Part shown: positions 7,051 through 13,596 of the stretch, piece after piece
How positions within the stretch are numbered: the first letter of the stretch is position 1
Layout: each line of letters starts with the position of its first letter
Assembly: GCA_028288385.1 (NCBI GenBank)
Contig: JAQBNX010000420.1
Coordinates: forward strand, 1 to 13,596
Direction of reading: 5' to 3'
DNA: 13,596 nt
Source of the DNA: Spirosoma sp.
GTDB lineage: Bacteria > Bacteroidota > Bacteroidia > Cytophagales > Spirosomataceae
The notes under the pieces: model-generated
Database searches by the model: none
Told to the model about the DNA's origin: nothing
Seen by the model: the letters and a program-made list of their open reading frames with translations, nothing else
Position numbers and translations under genes: made by a program

Positions 7051-7134
7051 GCCGGGTTGGCGGAACCGGTAGACGCGATGGTCTCAAACACCATTGTTCG
7101 CAAGGACATGCCGGTTCGAGTCCGGCACCCGGTA
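7051..7134 (+). tRNA. tRNA-Leu, anticodon CAA (reads TTG)
   Basis: The 84 bases fold as a class II tRNA. The acceptor strands are GCCGGGT (7051-7057) and ACCCGGT (7127-7133), the D stem is GCG/CGC with loop GAACCGGTAGA, and the anticodon stem ATGGT/ACCAT encloses loop CTCAAAC, so the anticodon is CAA (7085-7087). A long variable arm TGTTC-GCAA-GGACA and a T arm GCCGG-TTCGAGT-CCGGC follow. The discriminator is A (7134). The 3' CCA is not encoded. The first pair is G-U rather than G-C. The long variable arm and anticodon fit leucine. Confidence 0.95.
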
Positions 7135-7137
7135 CAT

Positions 7138-7189
7138 TAAGCCCTTACAAATGTCTGTTAATCAGCAGCTTGTAGGGGCTTATGTTTTT
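7138..7189 (+). terminator. Rho-independent terminator of the tRNA gene
   Basis: TAAGCCCTTACAA (7138-7150) pairs with TTGTAGGGGCTTA (7170-7182) with one wobble, giving a 13-base stem and a 19-base loop. TGTTTTT follows to 7189. It starts four bases after the tRNA end. Confidence 0.75.
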
Positions 7190-7319
7190 GCCTAAACCTT
7201 GCCGAAATAACCTATTAATTTGTTTTTAGAAATCTCACATATAGCTGCAAAAGGATTTGACGGAAGTGTGAGCGGACTCTAAAGTCTTACCCTGTCGGAC
7301 AAGTAAATTACAAGTGTTT

Positions 7320-8810
7320 ATGGTTAACTTTTTACGGACCTCATTTCTCCTCACAGGACTAGTTGTACTGACTAGCTTCAAAGTTGTGCTGGCTCAAATT
7401 GATACCACCCAGCAATTAGTAGCGGTCGAAGCCGGCGGTATCGTTTCGTCCACTGCTGATACGCCCTTTTGGTTGCGGGCTAACCAATTTGGGGCCATTC
7501 CCTTAGCCGCTCCGGCAGCTATTTTACAGGCTCGTATCCGTAAAGAATATCAGTTATTCAGTTCGAACGCGCGACTGAACCAGTTTAAGTGGGGGTTTGG
7601 CCTCCATACTGCACTCAATGTGGGAGCAAGTAATCGACTGGTATTGCCAGAAGCTTTTGTGAGCATACGCTACGGGAAGATTGAGCTGTTTGGTGGCCGG
7701 CGGCAGCAGGTGATTGGCCTGGGCGATACAACAATGTCTTCAGGTTTTATTATTGGCTCGGGCAATGCCCTGCCCATCCCTAAAATTCAACTGGGCACCA
7801 AAGGTTATGCGTATGTGCCGTTTACGGGTCGATTCGTTGCCATAAACGCCGGCTTTGCTCATGGTTGGTACAGTGCGCCTTATATCAACGGAGCCTATCT
7901 GCATCAGAGTAATCTGTACATACGATTGGGTAAAGCAGCTTCTTTGATAAAATTACATGCTGGAATAAATCACCAGGTGCTGTGGGGTGGACAAGCAGAT
8001 TATCTTAAGGATGCGCCCTCCTTTGCGGTTGACGGGCGACTGCCTTCTTCGCTACGGGATTATGTGTATGTGGTAACCGGTTCTGTACCTAAAGACTGGT
8101 ATAACAGAGGATATACGGCCAACGATAGCTACGGCATTGGTGATCACCTGGGTAGCTATGACGTTGGCCTCGAAGTTACTACCCAAAAAAGCGGCTGGAT
8201 GTTCTATCACCAACATCCTTACGAAGACGTATCAAGCCTGATCGGTGTCAACTTTCCTGATGGACTATGGGGGCTTCGCTGGGCCAGTTTACAAAATCAG
8301 GACAGATCGAGCGGATTTCAGTTACGGCATTTAACCCTAGAGCACCTGACTACGCTCGACCAGAGCGGGTCCACTTTTTATGTGCCAAACTCTTCCTATC
8401 AGGGACAGGATAATTACTTTAATCACGGTCAGTACAAACAGGGGTGGTCCTACCTTGGCCGGACTATTGGTACTCCCTTTATTGCTCCTGCAACTGACTA
8501 CCTGCCCGATGTTCAGAAAATAGGCGCTATCTACTTTCCAAACAACCGGGTGAGGGTCTGGTATGTTGGCGCTCAGGGCCTGTTGTTTAGCCAGTTAGAG
8601 TGGACCCTGCGCGTATCTTACAGTCTAAATTATGGTCGGTTTCAGCAACCTTACGACCCTGCCCGGAAACAATTTTCTTCTTTGCTATCGGTTCGCGCGC
8701 CACTGTTACGTTGGCCAAATACGTTCTTACTAGTGCGAGCGGGTTTAGATGAGGGCAACCTATACTCTAAGTCCATTGGCGCTCATGTAAGTGTACAAAA
8801 ACGCTGGTAA
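7320..8810 (+). CDS. Capsule assembly protein Wzi family, outer-membrane beta-barrel
   Basis: The 496-residue protein starts with a signal peptide, MVNFLRTSFLLTGLVVLTSF... ending near VLAQ (about residue 26). A GTG two codons earlier is possible, but the ATG gives the better signal peptide. Family-typical segments are TPFWLRANQFG (48-58), HQVLWGG (218-224), GDHLGSYDVG (274-283), DNYFNHGQY (364-372) and GRTIGTPFI (380-388). Alternating hydrophobic and aromatic strands continue to the C-terminal KRW, as expected of an outer-membrane barrel. Wzi proteins anchor or organise capsular polysaccharide at the cell surface, and the Bacteroidota members are assigned to the family by sequence only. No capsule synthesis cluster surrounds it here; the nearest glycosyltransferase is 3 kb away. 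It is monocistronic, after the tRNA-Leu terminator. Confidence 0.88.
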   Translation: MVNFLRTSFLLTGLVVLTSFKVVLAQIDTTQQLVAVEAGGIVSSTADTPFWLRANQFGAIPLAAPAAILQARIRKEYQLFSSNARLNQFKWGFGLHTALNVGASNRLVLPEAFVSIRYGKIELFGGRRQQVIGLGDTTMSSGFIIGSGNALPIPKIQLGTKGYAYVPFTGRFVAINAGFAHGWYSAPYINGAYLHQSNLYIRLGKAASLIKLHAGINHQVLWGGQADYLKDAPSFAVDGRLPSSLRDYVYVVTGSVPKDWYNRGYTANDSYGIGDHLGSYDVGLEVTTQKSGWMFYHQHPYEDVSSLIGVNFPDGLWGLRWASLQNQDRSSGFQLRHLTLEHLTTLDQSGSTFYVPNSSYQGQDNYFNHGQYKQGWSYLGRTIGTPFIAPATDYLPDVQKIGAIYFPNNRVRVWYVGAQGLLFSQLEWTLRVSYSLNYGRFQQPYDPARKQFSSLLSVRAPLLRWPNTFLLVRAGLDEGNLYSKSIGAHVSVQKRW

Positions 8811-8821
8811 CTACTGGGGAA

Positions 8822-8836
8822 CAAGAATCTTTCTTG
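8822..8836. repeat. Short perfect inverted repeat after the Wzi gene
   Basis: CAAGAA (8822-8827), loop TCT, TTCTTG (8831-8836), 11 bases after the Wzi stop. It may help end or protect the transcript, but the stem is short and AT-rich and no T-run follows. Confidence 0.3.
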
Positions 8837-8918
8837 ACCTTCGGATCAAATAAACTCCAGCGGTTAGTCCATTTGCAATCACTCACCCATTGCTGACGAC
8901 TAGGGTTGTTGCTTACCG

Positions 8919-9152
8919 TTAAATTTTATGGATTGCCCGTAAGTAACAGAACAGGCTGCAAACGCGCAGATCTTTATCGGTTAAGGCGGGGTAGGTTTGC
9001 CGGAGCATCTGCTCTCCTAAGCCGTATGCCAGCTTTTGCACAACATCGGATACCAAAATGCCATGACCTGGTAGACGGGCATCTCCGTCAGGTAAAATAA
9101 TCAGGCCGCTTTGTCTAACCTCGCTTTCCCAGTTTGCTATTAGTGTTTTCAT
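8919..9152 (-). CDS. DUF433-like small protein, orphan
   Basis: The 77-residue protein starts with ATG at 9152; an upstream TTG would add six unconvincing residues. The stretch from GHGILVSDVVQKLAYG through YPALTDKDLRVCSLFCY (roughly residues 29-69) follows the DUF433 pattern of G-x-x-I-x-V followed by a helix, L-A-x-G, then YP-x-LT-x-x-D-[IL]-x-x-x-L-x-Y. DUF433 proteins are small helix-turn-helix-like proteins often paired with a DUF5615 (PIN-like) toxin and proposed as antitoxins. Here the space downstream on the same strand is only about 110 bases up to the Wzi stop, so no partner gene fits. The N-terminal part and the usual 'GKPVIKGTR' block are diverged, so this may be a decaying or repurposed copy. 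Confidence 0.5.
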   Translation of the reverse strand: MKTLIANWESEVRQSGLIILPDGDARLPGHGILVSDVVQKLAYGLGEQMLRQTYPALTDKDLRVCSLFCYLRAIHKI

Positions 9153-9971
9153 GGTGTGTTTACTTGTCAATTAACTTCAAAAACTCTCAGTAATCAGCAA
9201 GGGCTGGCAGCGGTCCCTAGTTGATTAGGAAATGGGTCAGGCGTGCACTTAAAGCGGGCATAATTGTTAAGCTTACCTAGCATAGACGTCTGCTGATGAT
9301 TTAATTAGTATGTCAGCCCTTAACAGGTGAACTGACTGAGCTGCATTCTTCTCCCCAACCAATTCTCTTGCGGGCCTGCAACTCCTGAACCGTTGATAGG
9401 CAGCTTAGCTACCACATCCATTACAAGCTCTACCAGGAAGTTAACCGTCAGCAGTGCTGTATGACTTCTACGCGGGGTGCCGTAGGCTGGGTAGGTAGTG
9501 TGGTGTATAAAAAGGGCACTTATCTTATTTAAAGAACAATCAGTGTAAGGATAAAATGGAGAAGGTCGAATAGGTACACAGCGTTAGTGGGTAAAAGCAG
9601 AATGAGGTTTCTACATGATAATTAATCTTTGCTAAAATTAATCGTTTTTTAATTTAGGTAAAGTTTTTAGATAAAGACTTTGATGTATCAGGTTGTTAGT
9701 GACCGGTAATACTAAAACCTCAAGGCTAGCCCGTTCAGAATCATTCACCCAGTTTAAAGCCTAAGGGTTCCACCATTTTCGTGTCTAATGGCTGGATTCG
9801 CTTTATTGTCGCATGAAGGCTCAAACCAGTAATCACTCATGTGCCCGAAACCCGGTTGCGACTATAAAGCAGAATAGTCTGCCTCTCCACCCAATTTTGG
9901 TTATTAAATAGTTATGCCGATATCTACGAAGGCTCTCTGATTTCTTATGCAGCAAACATGGCATGTAGTCA
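9153..9971. other. Gene-poor stretch, about 0.8 kb
   Basis: I see no protein-coding frame of family-recognisable content here. All three forward and three reverse frames are broken by stops, and only ORFs under 30 codons remain. The region around 9600-9680 is markedly AT-rich compared with its neighbours. It may hold remains of lost genes, regulatory DNA or an unrecognised small RNA. Confidence 0.6.
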
Positions 9972-10520
9972 TTAAAACGTAGGCCGTTTGGGGGTAATCT
10001 TATCATTGAATGCGTTAATCAACTCAGCTAAGTGCTGCCGAGTAGACGGATCTATACTGTCTGCATCAACCTTACTTCGGGCTGACTGAATAAGGAGTTG
10101 TGTTTGTTGATCAAAATGGGCGCCTAACGTACTCATAATCAGTGAGAGCTGCTCACTTGCTTTTTCGCCTAAACCAGAAGCTGTTATCAATGCCACCGGT
10201 TTGTCGGAGAAAACAGTGGTAGACACTGTCCATTCCAGCGCATTTTTCAAAGCCCCTGGCAAACTGAATACGTATTCCGGCGTACAAATAATCACTCCAT
10301 CTGCCTGGTCTATTTTGCTGCGCAGTTCTGCAACCAAGTCCGGTACGTTTTCGTCATCCAAATCGGGATTAAAATGGGGCAAGCTATCCAGTTGAGAGAA
10401 GAATTCTATCTCGAACTGATCATGAGCTAGCTGCTTAATCCATTCAATTACATAGGTATTAGTTGACTTTTTTCTGGTACTACCGGAAATAGCCAGGACA
10501 TTTTTTCTTACGGTTTCCAT
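9972..10520 (-). CDS. NADPH-dependent FMN reductase family oxidoreductase
   Basis: With the ATG at 10520 the protein has 182 residues, the usual size for this flavodoxin-fold family. ATGs at 10526 and 10529 are also in frame and cannot be excluded. NVLAISGSTRKKSTN (7-21) is the FMN phosphate-binding loop, and TPEYVFSLPGALKNALEW (80-97) is the family signature with the flavin-ring contact. VALITASG (about 109-116) forms a later core strand. Members use NADPH to reduce FMN, quinones, azo compounds or chromate; the physiological substrate here is not readable. It is cytoplasmic. The gene is isolated, with more than 800 bases without a convincing gene downstream and 287 bases up to the next gene, which is divergent. 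Family assignment is strong, role generic. Confidence 0.88.
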   Translation of the reverse strand: METVRKNVLAISGSTRKKSTNTYVIEWIKQLAHDQFEIEFFSQLDSLPHFNPDLDDENVPDLVAELRSKIDQADGVIICTPEYVFSLPGALKNALEWTVSTTVFSDKPVALITASGLGEKASEQLSLIMSTLGAHFDQQTQLLIQSARSKVDADSIDPSTRQHLAELINAFNDKITPKRPTF

Positions 10521-10807
10521 ATCCATCATCCATAAATAGTAGCTTATATCGCAATACACAGGGCTGTTTGCGTCATGGATACCGATAAACTGAAGAAGTG
10601 CTTGTTAACCAATAAAGTTACTACGTTCCCATACGGGTAGTTCACTATTCAGCACAAGGTATTTTTAATTCATCCTTGTTCAGCCATTTCCACTTAAATA
10701 GGAAATTAACCACTCATAAAACTAATGCGTTGCAAATGGTTTTGCGTCTGTCTTTAAGCAAACAAACGCCTTAAATAGATTTTTTATCGCCTAACTCCCT
10801 TTGCAAC

Positions 10808-11209
10808 ATGAAACTAATCATCCTGCCCCTGCTTTTGTCTTTAACATTCGGTTTTAGTGCCTTTACGGGGCCTCTCCCTCAGGACACCCATAAGGATCGA
10901 CCTACCAAATTAGCACACTATCAGGCTGGTGCCTACATAGCCGCATCGGGAACAAAGCTGCGGGTAAATGTTGACAAGCAATTAGGGGGCCAGGTTACTA
11001 TTCAGCTAACTGACGCTAAGAGCAAGGTTTATTTTGAGCAAACGATGAATCCCCTGGAGACAACCGCGCGGCTCAGTTTAGATATTCTGGATTTAAGCGA
11101 CGGTGATTACTGGCTGAAAGTATCGAATGGACTTGAAGTTGTTATCCGGGAAATTAAGATCAGTACGCCAAAACCAACGACTGCCCTTCGTTCAGTAACG
11201 GTCCAATAA
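10808..11209 (+). CDS. Small secreted protein with C-terminal beta-sandwich-like domain
   Basis: The 133-residue protein begins with a clear signal peptide, MKLIILPLLLSLTFGFSAFTG, with cleavage expected around residue 20-25. The mature part is rich in beta strands: YIAASGTKLRVNVDKQLGG, VTIQLTDAKSKVYFEQTM, TARLSLDILDLSDGDYWLKVSNG, VVIREIKIS. The alternation of short strands and the 'L-x-L-D-G-x-Y-x-[LV]-x-[IV]-S-N-G' segment resemble the secretion-tail/immunoglobulin-like beta-sandwich of Bacteroidota, here forming nearly the entire protein. It is probably periplasmic or surface-exposed. No catalytic motif is visible and there is no operon partner. I do not recognise a defined family; small proteins of this style are frequent in Spirosoma-like genomes. 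Confidence 0.75.
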   Translation: MKLIILPLLLSLTFGFSAFTGPLPQDTHKDRPTKLAHYQAGAYIAASGTKLRVNVDKQLGGQVTIQLTDAKSKVYFEQTMNPLETTARLSLDILDLSDGDYWLKVSNGLEVVIREIKISTPKPTTALRSVTVQ

Positions 11210-11508
11210 ATTAATGAGAGTGCCAGATAAAGGCGTTTCTAACGCGCCAATAGAAAGCACAGGGGAGTTGAGTGGTAGAACCAGTAGGTTATGAGACCAG
11301 TCGGTAGCTTAAGGTCCATCATTCAATGAATAGCCGGGTTACTAGTCACCCTTCCACCATATTAAAACTAGTTAGTGGTAAGGGTGACTTTGCACCTGAA
11401 AAGTGAGATTTGCTCCGTCGTTATGCCATAAAAAGCGAGATCAACGGGTAGGGAGAGAACCTTAAGCCAACCCTATTTGACCCTCGTGCCCGATTACTAC
11501 GTTAGGCT
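11210..11508. other. Intergenic region
   Basis: No gene is seen in these 299 bases. They contain the strong hairpin at 11344-11389 and a short imperfect direct repeat beginning ACCAGT near 11279 and 11294. Confidence 0.6.
11344..11389. repeat. Strong inverted repeat / hairpin
   Basis: AGTCACCCTTCCAC (11344-11357) pairs with GTGGTAAGGGTGACT (11375-11389), 14 paired bases with one bulged T and a 17-base AT-rich loop. Only TTT follows the right arm, so termination in the plus direction is possible but weak. It lies 134 bases after the small secreted protein gene. Confidence 0.7.
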
Positions 11509-11709
11509 ATGAAAACCCGTCATCCAGGAAGCACGAATCTAAGGCAAAACCAGCCCAAACGTAGGGTTGCAGAAACTACAAAATTTGGGTCACTACCAGC
11601 GGCTCCCCGTTCATCTCAGCAACCGGTAATTAAACTGCTTAAATCAATCAAGTCTGTCATATATCAGGCTGTACTTTCGCTGAAACATTCCAGGGACAGG
11701 CGACAATAA
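11509..11709 (+). CDS. Possible small basic protein (unidentified)
   Basis: An ATG-started frame of 66 codons, very rich in Arg, Lys, Gln and Ser (for example LRQNQPKRRVAETTKF), with a slightly amphipathic stretch VIKLLKSIKSVIYQAVLSL (about 40-58). I recognise no family. No promoter box lies directly upstream. Its length could arise by chance in this gene-poor stretch. It ends 24 bases from the stop of the convergent ORF at 11734-11925. Confidence 0.25.
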   Translation: MKTRHPGSTNLRQNQPKRRVAETTKFGSLPAAPRSSQQPVIKLLKSIKSVIYQAVLSLKHSRDRRQ

Positions 11710-11733
11710 ATTGTTTTAACCGCTGTAGCTAGC

Positions 11734-11925
11734 TTATCGTGGCTCTTCATAAAGCAAATCTATTACGTATGGATTTGTTAGTTTAGTCGATTCTGAATAA
11801 GAAAACCGGTAAAATCTGCCCTTATCAAACAGACCAGTTAACGGCTTGACTGGTTCAATCCTATTTAACCCTACCTGCCTGACAACGTACTTAGCCTGCC
11901 AAATCTGTTTGGGCAAAGTGGCCAT
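11734..11925 (-). CDS. Possible small protein (unidentified)
   Basis: An ATG-started frame of 63 codons, MATLPKQIWQAKYVV... ending IDLLYEEPR. Amino-acid composition looks protein-like (balanced charges, aromatic-rich RFYRFSYSES in the middle), more so than the opposing ORF. There are no membrane segments and no recognised family. It is divergent from the sulfatase gene, with 116 bases between the two starts. It could be a real small gene or a remnant. Confidence 0.3.
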   Translation of the reverse strand: MATLPKQIWQAKYVVRQVGLNRIEPVKPLTGLFDKGRFYRFSYSESTKLTNPYVIDLLYEEPR

Positions 11926-12041
11926 AGCCTGTTTGTTTTTTAGGCTCTACCATGCCAAGTTTGGGTGTACTATGGAGCGATGTCAGTGGTAAATCGAACT
12001 ACTTACTGCCTTCTGGTTTAAACATAGGGTTTCTGGTCAAT

Positions 12042-13421
12042 ATGAAGGGGCTTGTTCTATTGTTAATGCTGCTTACAGGCCTGGTTGTACAGGCCCAACC
12101 TGCCCGGCCCAACATCATCTACATCATGGCGGATGATCTGGGTTACGGTGATCTGGGCTGCTATGGCCAGCAGCGTGTCGCTACGCCCAACCTCGACCGA
12201 CTTGCCCGACAGGGTACTCGTTTAACCCGCTTCTACGCGGGTAGTACCGTTTGCGCACCATCGCGCTGCGCCCTGATGACGGGCAAACACATGGGCCACG
12301 CTTATGTAAGGGGAAATGGCGAAGTGCCCCTGCGCCCGACAGACACCACTTTGGCTCAACTCCTCAAAAATCGGGGTTACACCACCGGTATGTTTGGTAA
12401 GTGGGGATTAGGGTTGGAAGATAATACGGGTGCGCCCCAGCTTAAAGGATGGGATCAGTTTCTGGGGTATCTCGATCATCGCCACGCCCACAACTACCAC
12501 ACAGACCACCTCTGGCAGGTGCAGCAGGGTCAGCTTTCCAGACTACCGTTAGACACAGCGCAGTATACGCATGATCTAATCATGGATGCTGCCGTGTCGT
12601 TTGTTCGAAAAAATCGCCAACACCCATTTTTTCTGTATTTACCCGTCACCCTGGTGCACGCTGAATTAGCGACTACCCCGGCCGACTTGGCCCCGTTTCT
12701 AAACGCTGATGGACAGAGCCGGTTTACTCCCGAAACTCCTTTTGTGAAACCAGCAGCTAGCCGTTACGCGTCGCAGACCAGGCCGAGGGCCACTTTTGCC
12801 GCCATGCTCACCCGACTTGACAGCGATGTAGGTAAACTGCTGACCCTGCTCACGGAACTAGGTCTCGACCAGACGACCTACGTGTTTTTTACATCCGACA
12901 ACGGCCCACACCATGAAGGTGGGGCTGACCCGGAGTTTTTCAACAGCAACGGCCCACTGCGGGGTATCAAGCGTGACCTGTATGAGGGTGGAATCCGGGT
13001 GCCTATGCTAGTGCGGGGGCCGGGGGTTCCAGCCGGGCGCGTGAGTGACCAGGCCTGGGCTAATTGGGATGTGCTGCCCACGCTTTGTCAGTTGGCGAAT
13101 GCCCCCCAGCCCGCAGGCATCGACGGTCTATCGATGGCAGACTGGTTACGGGGTAAAGCTACGGATGCTCCCAGAAACCGGATTTTATTCTGGCAGTTCA
13201 ACGAGGGAGAACTAAGACAGGCAGTTATGCAGGATAACTGGAAATTGATCCGGCTGAAGAAACCCGACCAACCCGAACGACTGGAACTCTACAACCTGGG
13301 CACCGATCTGGAAGAGAGAAACAATGTAGCCGGTCAAAATCCAGCCCTGGTGAAAGCCCTGATGAAGCAAATGCAGGCTGAACAAACCCCTGCAGAACAT
13401 CCGCTATTTATGTGGAACTAG
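12042..13421 (+). CDS. Secreted S1-family sulfatase (arylsulfatase-like)
   Basis: I chose the ATG at 12042 because it opens a clean signal peptide (MKGLVLLLMLLTGLVVQAQ); the frame extends 30 codons upstream without coding-like content. The mature 459-residue protein starts RPNIIYIMADDLGYGD with metal ligands Asp31 and Asp32. CAPSR at 71-75 is the C-x-P-S-R motif whose Cys71 is turned into formylglycine, the catalytic nucleophile. Further active-site residues are Lys82 (TGKH), Lys120 (GKWG), His206 (LVHAE), Asp286 and Asn287 (SDNGPHHEGG) and Lys310 (GIKRD). These enzymes remove sulfate esters from aryl compounds or sulfated glycans in the periplasm. Activation needs a formylglycine-generating or anSME-type enzyme, not present in this window. 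No SusC/SusD pair or glycosidase adjoins it, so the substrate is open. Confidence 0.93.
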   Translation: MKGLVLLLMLLTGLVVQAQPARPNIIYIMADDLGYGDLGCYGQQRVATPNLDRLARQGTRLTRFYAGSTVCAPSRCALMTGKHMGHAYVRGNGEVPLRPTDTTLAQLLKNRGYTTGMFGKWGLGLEDNTGAPQLKGWDQFLGYLDHRHAHNYHTDHLWQVQQGQLSRLPLDTAQYTHDLIMDAAVSFVRKNRQHPFFLYLPVTLVHAELATTPADLAPFLNADGQSRFTPETPFVKPAASRYASQTRPRATFAAMLTRLDSDVGKLLTLLTELGLDQTTYVFFTSDNGPHHEGGADPEFFNSNGPLRGIKRDLYEGGIRVPMLVRGPGVPAGRVSDQAWANWDVLPTLCQLANAPQPAGIDGLSMADWLRGKATDAPRNRILFWQFNEGELRQAVMQDNWKLIRLKKPDQPERLELYNLGTDLEERNNVAGQNPALVKALMKQMQAEQTPAEHPLFMWN

Positions 13422-13508
13422 TGAACCCACGCTGCTACCCGTCTGTTTGGCTGTCATATCGTTTGGCTGAGGGAACGCTGGCTCAACAACATCTGTCCTA
13501 ATAGCTAT

Positions 13509-13596
13509 ATGTCATATTTTATTCACGTTAAAGCTCAGGGTGGAGAGCATGGCCATAATGCAATTGGTGCAATAAGACCACCTGAATTTGGAAGCC
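13509..13596 (+). CDS. Start of an unidentified ORF (partial, 3' end outside window)
   Basis: An ATG at 13509 opens a frame that runs without a stop to the window edge (29 codons): MSYFIHVKAQGGEHGHNAIG... ending EFGS. The frame is closed by TGA at 13422-13424, and this is the first ATG. The run is short, so chance is possible, but the sequence looks protein-like. It is Gly/His-rich and has no signal peptide. I recognise no family. Confidence 0.4.
   Translation, partial: MSYFIHVKAQGGEHGHNAIGAIRPPEFGS

Noticed and set aside
7314..7319. GTG start two codons upstream for the Wzi-family gene
   Set aside because: The ATG at 7320 gives an equally good signal peptide and is the more likely start codon.
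9461..9532. 23-codon plus-strand ORF beginning MTSTRGAVGW
   Set aside because: Too short, no promoter or partner, and expected by chance in a gene-free stretch.
9754..9840. 28-codon minus-strand ORF beginning MSDYWFEPSCDN
   Set aside because: Looks slightly protein-like and might be a gene remnant, but it is too short and matches no family I can name.
11952..12041. Thirty-codon N-terminal extension of the sulfatase
   Set aside because: It would bury the signal peptide; the ATG at 12042 gives a standard secretion signal.

Overview
The window looks like a chromosomal segment from a Bacteroidota bacterium, most likely a Cytophagales member of the Spirosoma type. The evidence is protein style: a Wzi-family capsule protein in its Bacteroidota form, a carboxypeptidase-regulatory-like domain protein with an N-terminal CxxxW...FCxxC motif, and lipid-rich signal peptides ending in QAQ or LAQ. 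Bacteroidota promoter boxes (TAnnTTTG, with an upstream TTG where visible) also occur, the clearest in front of a tRNA gene. Base composition is near balanced. The genus is inference.

The left part (1-3045, all minus strand) is the strongest find: three consecutive genes of the ebo cluster in the order eboD, eboE, eboF. These encode a 3-dehydroquinate-synthase-like sugar phosphate cyclase, the TIM-barrel 'metabolite traffic' protein EboE, and a type I phosphodiesterase/nucleotide pyrophosphatase EboF that runs off the left edge. ebo genes are known from cyanobacteria, where they help export the scytonemin precursor, and from scattered other bacteria and algal plastids, where the metabolite is unknown. 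The usual companions eboA, eboB and eboC are not upstream here; they would have to lie beyond position 1 or elsewhere. Upstream in the same direction is a membrane-anchored family 2 glycosyltransferase (3172-4158).

From 4513 to 6706 there is a YdfG-type short-chain dehydrogenase with a good promoter box and a nearby inverted repeat, then a small membrane protein joining a Cys motif to a carboxypeptidase-like domain. An alpha/beta-hydrolase on the opposite strand overlaps that gene's tail by 18 bases. A gene-poor stretch with a 20-base tandem repeat leads to a tRNA-Leu(CAA) with its own promoter and terminator.

The right part (7320-13596) has a Wzi-like outer-membrane capsule assembly protein, a lone DUF433-type small protein, about 0.8 kb with no convincing gene, an NADPH-dependent FMN reductase, a small secreted protein, a second gene-poor stretch with a strong hairpin and two doubtful small ORFs, a secreted S1-type sulfatase, and the start of an unidentified ORF at the right edge. 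Apart from the ebo operon, the genes seem to be independent units. The glycosyltransferase, Wzi protein and sulfatase share a loose cell-surface polysaccharide theme, but nothing shows that they act together.
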